Shown: positions 60,101 through 64,000 of the stretch, one piece after another
Position numbering within the stretch: position 1 is the stretch's first letter
How the letters are laid out: the number at the start of each line of letters is the position of its first letter
Source of the DNA: Lamellibrachia columna
Lineage: Eukaryota > Annelida > Polychaeta > Sabellida > Siboglinidae
Length of the DNA stretch: 64,000 bases
NCBI GenBank assembly: GCA_963662155.1
Contig: OY759271.1
Coordinates: 37,305,845-37,369,844 of the forward strand
Reading direction: 5' to 3'
Made by a program: the position numbers and the translations under genes
The notes under the pieces: generated by a model
Told to the model about the DNA's origin: nothing
The model's database searches: none
What the model saw: the letters and a program-made list of their open reading frames with translations, nothing else

Positions 60101-61690
60101 CATAAATAAATGCCTTGTACTTCATATGTCATTGGGTAAATGCTGTGTACTTCGTCACTTAAGAATAAATGCTGTGGATTCCATCGCTCATGAGAAAATG
60201 TCATGTACTCGATCTTTGAGGAATACATGCTGTGTACTCGATTTATCATGAGTATATGTTGTGGACTCCGTCTCTCATGAGTAAATACCATGTTCTCCAT
60301 CTCCCATTAGTAAATGCTTTTTACTTTCAAGAGCATATGCTGTGGAAGCCATCTCTAATGAGTATATGCGGTGTACGCCAACTCTCAAGAATAAATGCTG
60401 TGTGTACTATCTCAAATGAGTAAATGTTGTGGGCTCCATCTCTCTTGGGCAAATGTTCTGATCTCCATCTCTGATTTGTAAATTATGTTGGCTACATCTC
60501 TCGTGAGTATGCGGTTTGGACTGCATCTCTCAAGAGTAAATATTGTGAATGCAATCTCTCATCAGTAAATACCGTATTCTCCATCGCTCATGAGTAAATG
60601 CTGTGGACTCCATATCTAGATATACCTAGAGAGATAGAGTACCCACCATTTACTCATGAGAGATGGAGAATCCGGTATTTATTATGAGAGATGGCGTCCA
60701 CTACATTAACTCTTGAGAGATGGAGTTCATAGCATTTACTCATCAGAGATGGAGTCCACAACATTTACTCATTAGAGATGGTATACACAGCATTTAATCT
60801 TGATAGATGGAATACGCAGCCTATACTCATGAGAGATGGCTTCCACAGAATTTAATCTTGAGAGATGTAGTACAAAGCATTTATTAATGTGAGATTGAGA
60901 ACATGGTATTTACACGGAGTCCACAAAATATACCCATGAGAATTTAAGTACATATTATTTACTTCAAAGCGATGGAGTACATGACATTTTCTCATGAGCG
61001 ATAGAGTCCACAACATTTACTCTTAAATGATGAAGTACACAACATTTACCCAATTACAGATGGGGTACAAGGTATTTATTTATGACAGATGGAGTCCATA
61101 GGATTTACTTTCGTGAGCGATGGAGTCCACAGCATATACTCTCGTGTGAGATGGATTGAACAACTTTTACTAATAAGAAATGGAGTCCACATAATTTAAT
61201 TAATATACATGGAGTCCACAGCATAGACACTCAGACACTTCCTTTCCCTGCAGTGCGGGATGAGGCTGGCAACGTTACCGGTCAATGTTTTTTGTTTCCC
61301 CTTCTTCTTCATCACTAGTCCACACCATTTACTAAGGAGAGACGGAGCCAACAACATTTACTCATGAGAGAATGCGTCCACAGCATTTTTCTTGAGAGTT
61401 GGAGTACATAATATTTACCCATGAAAGTTGGAGTTCACAACATTTTCTACATAACGGGTGATCTTATAAGAGGTGACTATTGGCACAGTAAAGTACAAAC
61501 GCACACATTACAGCCATTGTACCTCTACAGAACGGGTGACCTTATAAGAGGGGACTTCTGGCACAGTAAAGTACAAACACACACGTTACAGCCCTTGTAC
61601 CTCTACAGAGCGGGTGAGCTGATAAGACGGGACTACTGGCACAGTAAAGTATCAACTAATGCAAAACTAAATTGCCATAGTAACCATTAG
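45174..61690 (+). CDS. Death-domain protein (5' end missing)
   Basis: Exons: 45174-45233, 45677-45924, [gap], 49438-49500, 50166-50303, 50853-50961, 53004-53174, 61609-61690. Phases agree within each group (1; then 1, 1, 2, 2). Exon 45924 ends phase 0 while 49438 needs phase 1, so at least one exon between them is unseen. Exon 2 encodes a death domain (DDSLRCITDCLGNVYFRLGL, YIEQLECKF, EVLAKWRDS, HLTTALKALNLNDVVDT), the six-helix fold used in apoptosis and innate immune signalling. The next exon is a short coiled coil (YMRLLALKNASLQKELKET). The remaining 165 residues (DDLTAQYQSGASDMFKSF, RIHRWDGITVFIST, MPFDKTWLEDFV, ending AGELIRRDYWHSKV...NH stop) match no domain I recognise. Intron 2 holds a LINE. 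Several introns are minisatellites built from this gene's own splice junctions. Confidence 0.78.
46236..46362. repeat. 24-bp in-frame repeat of the endonuclease CGDTNI motif
   Basis: Five copies of a 24-bp unit (ATCATTATGTGTGGTGACAC + AAAC). Each encodes CGDTNI plus two residues. The motif is the GDxN catalytic segment of the LINE endonuclease; the last copy runs on into the single-copy protein (SLLN). Confidence 0.92.
46236..48835 (+). mobile_element. Decayed LINE with endonuclease and reverse transcriptase
   Basis: The order is typical: an AP-endonuclease part (CGDTNISLLN, then DYLDMFMASSFIPAITKPS, IDHIFLKY, SDHYPNFIF), a reverse transcriptase (FIYLSKAFDSLDHNILLEKL near 47700; INDMPLSSNKANCILFTNDT near 47950, where FTNDT stands for the catalytic YADD box) and a C-terminal part (YNALIQPHLSYGLHAWYSNI). 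Many stops and shifts show it is dead. It lies in a death-domain gene intron, same strand. Confidence 0.85.
50515..50818. repeat. Minisatellite of about 60 bp upstream of an acceptor
   Basis: Five imperfect copies with AAGTGTAAAGTGATTCTTGC and CAGTCAGTCTCTACACAGAC. It ends about 35 bp before the acceptor at 50850-50852 of the death-domain gene. Confidence 0.9.
50953..51300. repeat. 53-bp minisatellite containing the exon donor
   Basis: GTGGGAGATTG recurs at 50962, 51015, 51068, 51121 and 51174 (period 53), then at 51240. The first copy is the true exon end GAGGAACAG|GTGGGAG. Later copies are GAGAACA(A/G)GTGGGAG. A stray copy lies near 52748. Confidence 0.93.
51794..52607. mobile_element. Non-autonomous hAT element, 814 bp, exact TSD
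   Basis: TIRs CAGGGTTG and CAACCCTG are flanked on both sides by GTGATAAC (51786-51793 and 52608-52615). Subterminal blocks are rich in AAATCATGATTT and GATTTAAATC. The internal frame (52214-52477) shows no transposase. It lies in the death-domain gene intron between 50961 and 53004. Confidence 0.9.
53143..57272. repeat. 40-bp minisatellite, about 100 copies, containing the exon donor
   Basis: The first unit is the last bases of the exon (CTTGTCATCTCCTGTCTCAA, GTGACAG) plus the start of the intron (GTTAGTG). About 100 copies follow, mostly CTTGTCATCTCCTGTCTCAT, AATGACAGGTTAGTGTCTG. Variants (ATTTTGTCATATCC; CTCGCCATCTC) recur in the same order at several places, so larger blocks were duplicated too. 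Confidence 0.96.
57290..60612. repeat. Degenerate 28-30-bp repeat with 1.96-kb higher-order duplication
   Basis: More than 100 loose copies of a unit with ACTCCATCTCTCATGAGTAA and ATGCTGTGG. Landmarks recur about 1961 bp apart: AAAAGTATCGATGCCAGCTC (57545 and 59500) and GCCAGCCTCACCCC (57876 and 59838), indicating a block duplication. Confidence 0.9.
60620..61445. repeat. Inverted copy of the 28-30-bp repeat block
   Basis: From about 60620 the same repeat runs in reverse (TTTACTCATGAGAGATGGAG). It includes an inverted copy of the GCTGGCAACGTTACCGGTCA landmark at about 61266. The turning point lies near 60605-60640. Confidence 0.9.
61450..61625. repeat. 78-bp tandem repeat containing the last exon's acceptor
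   Basis: Two full units and a third partial one end at the terminal exon. Each has GGTGA(T/C)CTTATAAGAGG...TGGCACAGTAAAGTA and a splice acceptor CCTTGTACCTCTACAG. The real acceptor ends at 61608; an identical one ends at 61530, 78 bp earlier. Confidence 0.92.
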
Positions 61691-64000
61691 ATGAAATTTG
61701 AAAAATATTTGAATTGTGTACAATTTGAAAGACATAGTAGCAATGACATGATTTAGATGTCCATGTCATTCTGCACACTTCAAAGAAGGAACAACACATT
61801 GCCAGAAGACACAATTAGTTAACTTCCTAGTATGTAAAAGCGAAGGATTTCATCCATATATTTATTTTATTACATGTTAGATTTTATGAAAGTTAAAACA
61901 GTCAGAATGATGATATGTTAATGGGTATTTTCATTTATATTGATGATCAAGTTGACAAGTAGAAAGTACTGAATATAATAATAACTGCAAACTGCCATTT
62001 TTCAAAGAGCCCGGCTGCTGCATACAAAATGTACTCACTGTGTTTATTGCATGGCCGGGCCACATGTCAAACTGCTATAAAATAATATGCCTGGACAACA
62101 TTCTTACCTTTTGTCTAATGGAACGAACAGGATACAAATCAAATCAACCAGAGGTCTTCTTTGTCATGTATTTCCTACTATAAGCAGCACAGCTTCTACT
62201 ACCACCCTGGTTCTAGATTATCCAGATGTGGAAACCAACTGGTGACCCTCACATAACCCTCATTAGCAGACCCTTAATGAGACCACTGGGTTACTGAGAG
62301 TGTGGTCTCACTGCATGTGTGTCACAAGTGTTATGTCATAGGAGACTGACCTAAATCTAAATCTCATGTGAGGCATACATTTATAGAGCACACACACTGA
62401 CAGTATTTTTAAATCAAAATGTACTGAACAAAGATTACACATAAGCTGAATACCCGATTAATATATTTTTATTTTATGTGTTCTTGATTACTGTAAATTA
62501 TGCTTGGATCAGATATTTTACATCGTATCCTAGCTCTATTAGTTTATAAGCACCTGTCCATCTGAAATAATTAATGCAATAGAACAAACACATATTTTAC
62601 TCCAAGAGTCAATAGCGAAAACTTATGTTGGAAATTTCACTCACATCGTGATCTGATAATATATAAAAATATATTGTAAAATGATAATTATTAATATTAC
62701 ATTATTAAATATTATTTGGTAACAGACTTGGTAACAAATGCAAATGTATTTGAATGTACATTTTGCAACCCCCAAACATTTTATATTTCAAATGCCCGGC
62801 CGAAGTGATAATAATGCAAACTAGTTGATCTGCGACAGCCTTTGTGTTGATTGCTTGTCTCACGTGTTTCAATTGTCAACCTACTGGGCTTTTCACATTG
62901 TTTCAATAACGGCTTAACCATTGACTGTGCATTCCTTTTGACTACCTGGCTGTTACCAGATATATGTACTAACAACTAAAATGAAACTAAACAAATCTGA
63001 TTTCTTTATTAACTTGCAGTTATTATATAGGAAATTAATATATTTTCCTGCATTCCATTAAGAAATTCGAGGTTATTCCAATTCCGATCGACTCTTGAAA
63101 ATACATTCCGAAATGGAATTGAACCCGTGTTGACCACTGCTGTTGTTTGCTGATATAATTCACAGTCAAAAGTACACATACATTCTGCTGAATACTGATT
63201 ACTAGACACATTTTACATCTCGGGTAAATAAGAGTGATGCATTAATCTACATAGGTCCAGGAATGTACACATTTTCAAACAAAATCTTGTTTGCTGTATC
63301 AGAACAAAGTGAATATCTTTATTTTGTTAATGTTTGTTTTAATTCTCAAAACATGCATTTAGTAATTCTGTTAATTGACTGTTTTGACAAATATTGTATT
63401 GTGGTACTCTGTTTAATATATGCTTGATACTGAATACTAGGAATTGTACATATTGGTCAAAACGGCATTGACTTTATTCCATGGGTTCATGAATATACAC
63501 CATGTCAAATAAACTGTTTCTTGCATCGGAACAAAGTGAATACATGTCTATATTTTGTTCAAAACATGTATTTAGTTACCCTGTTCATTGATTGTTTTGT
63601 GTAAAATTGTTTAGTCATGCTCTTCTGGAAGACGATTTCCGCAACAAAGAAGGAACTAAATATTGCACAGTAAACGCCTGTAAACAGTTAACATTGATTA
63701 TTGGAAAACAGCAGCGATTTGATGTTGATACAACGTTGAAATCGACCAATATACTACGTCTATACAACGGTGAATTTTAACACTGCTACGACGTGGAAAC
63801 CAGACGTCGATACAACTTTAAAATCCAACTAGTTTTCAACATTGCTACAACGTTTAATGTAATTTGTACAGCCATTCAATCGCACGTACAAAACATATCT
63901 CTATTGCACAAGTTGTCTATCAATCTGTAAACTCACTGATGACATTCCCATCCCCTTGCTCTTCAACTTGTCGCTGTAGGTCATTTGTCAGACTGATCTA
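61691..64000. other. Downstream flank, nothing coding recognised
   Basis: AT-rich DNA after the death-domain gene stop. Two similar segments near 63190-63400 and 63420-63600 (both with AACAAAGTGAATA and a following CATG(C/T)ATTTAGT) suggest an old tandem duplication. At 63050-63135 lies a fragment with TTCCAATTCCGATC and GAAATGGAATTGAACC, like the termini of the AATTCC hAT family. No gene was recognised. Confidence 0.5.

Overview
The window is a eukaryotic (metazoan) nuclear fragment. Multi-exon genes with GT-AG introns, AT-leaning introns, long dinucleotide tracts and several classes of degraded transposons show this. An invertebrate-type (i-type) lysozyme, a collagen prolyl 4-hydroxylase and the retrotransposon relics fit a lophotrochozoan, probably a mollusc. 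The splice-site minisatellites recall those reported in amphioxus, so a cephalochordate cannot be excluded.

Five gene models were built by reading exons directly and requiring splice phases to agree. On the minus strand, in transcription order: (1) a complete five-exon gene similar to the CXorf65/C22orf15 family (34647 to 23226); (2) an i-type lysozyme (about 22187 to 10359) with a GC-AG intron and an intron swollen by a TIR element of about 8 kb; (3) a prolyl 4-hydroxylase alpha subunit, 5' eight exons (7911 to 844), running off the left edge before its catalytic domain. On the plus strand: (4) complete Sec61 beta (36406-38337, four exons, 95 aa); (5) a death-domain gene (45174-61690) with its 5' end and at least one middle exon missing. 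A single membrane-anchor exon of an unidentified gene lies at 40528-40651 (-).

The rest is mostly repetitive. There are CR1-like, RTE-like and other LINE relics, a Penelope-like fragment, three hAT-type elements with terminal inverted repeats (two with exact 8-bp target duplications), and a large inverted-repeat element. More than twenty mini- or microsatellite arrays are present.

The most striking pattern is the origin of the minisatellites. In the death-domain gene, four arrays are made of units that contain that gene's own splice junctions (acceptor at 45173, donor at 50961, donor at 53174, acceptor at 61608). Its last intron, 8.4 kb, is almost wholly minisatellite. The final 78-bp unit repeats an acceptor in frame. 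Three other arrays have grown out of transposon coding sequence, and in each the single-copy parent can still be recognised.
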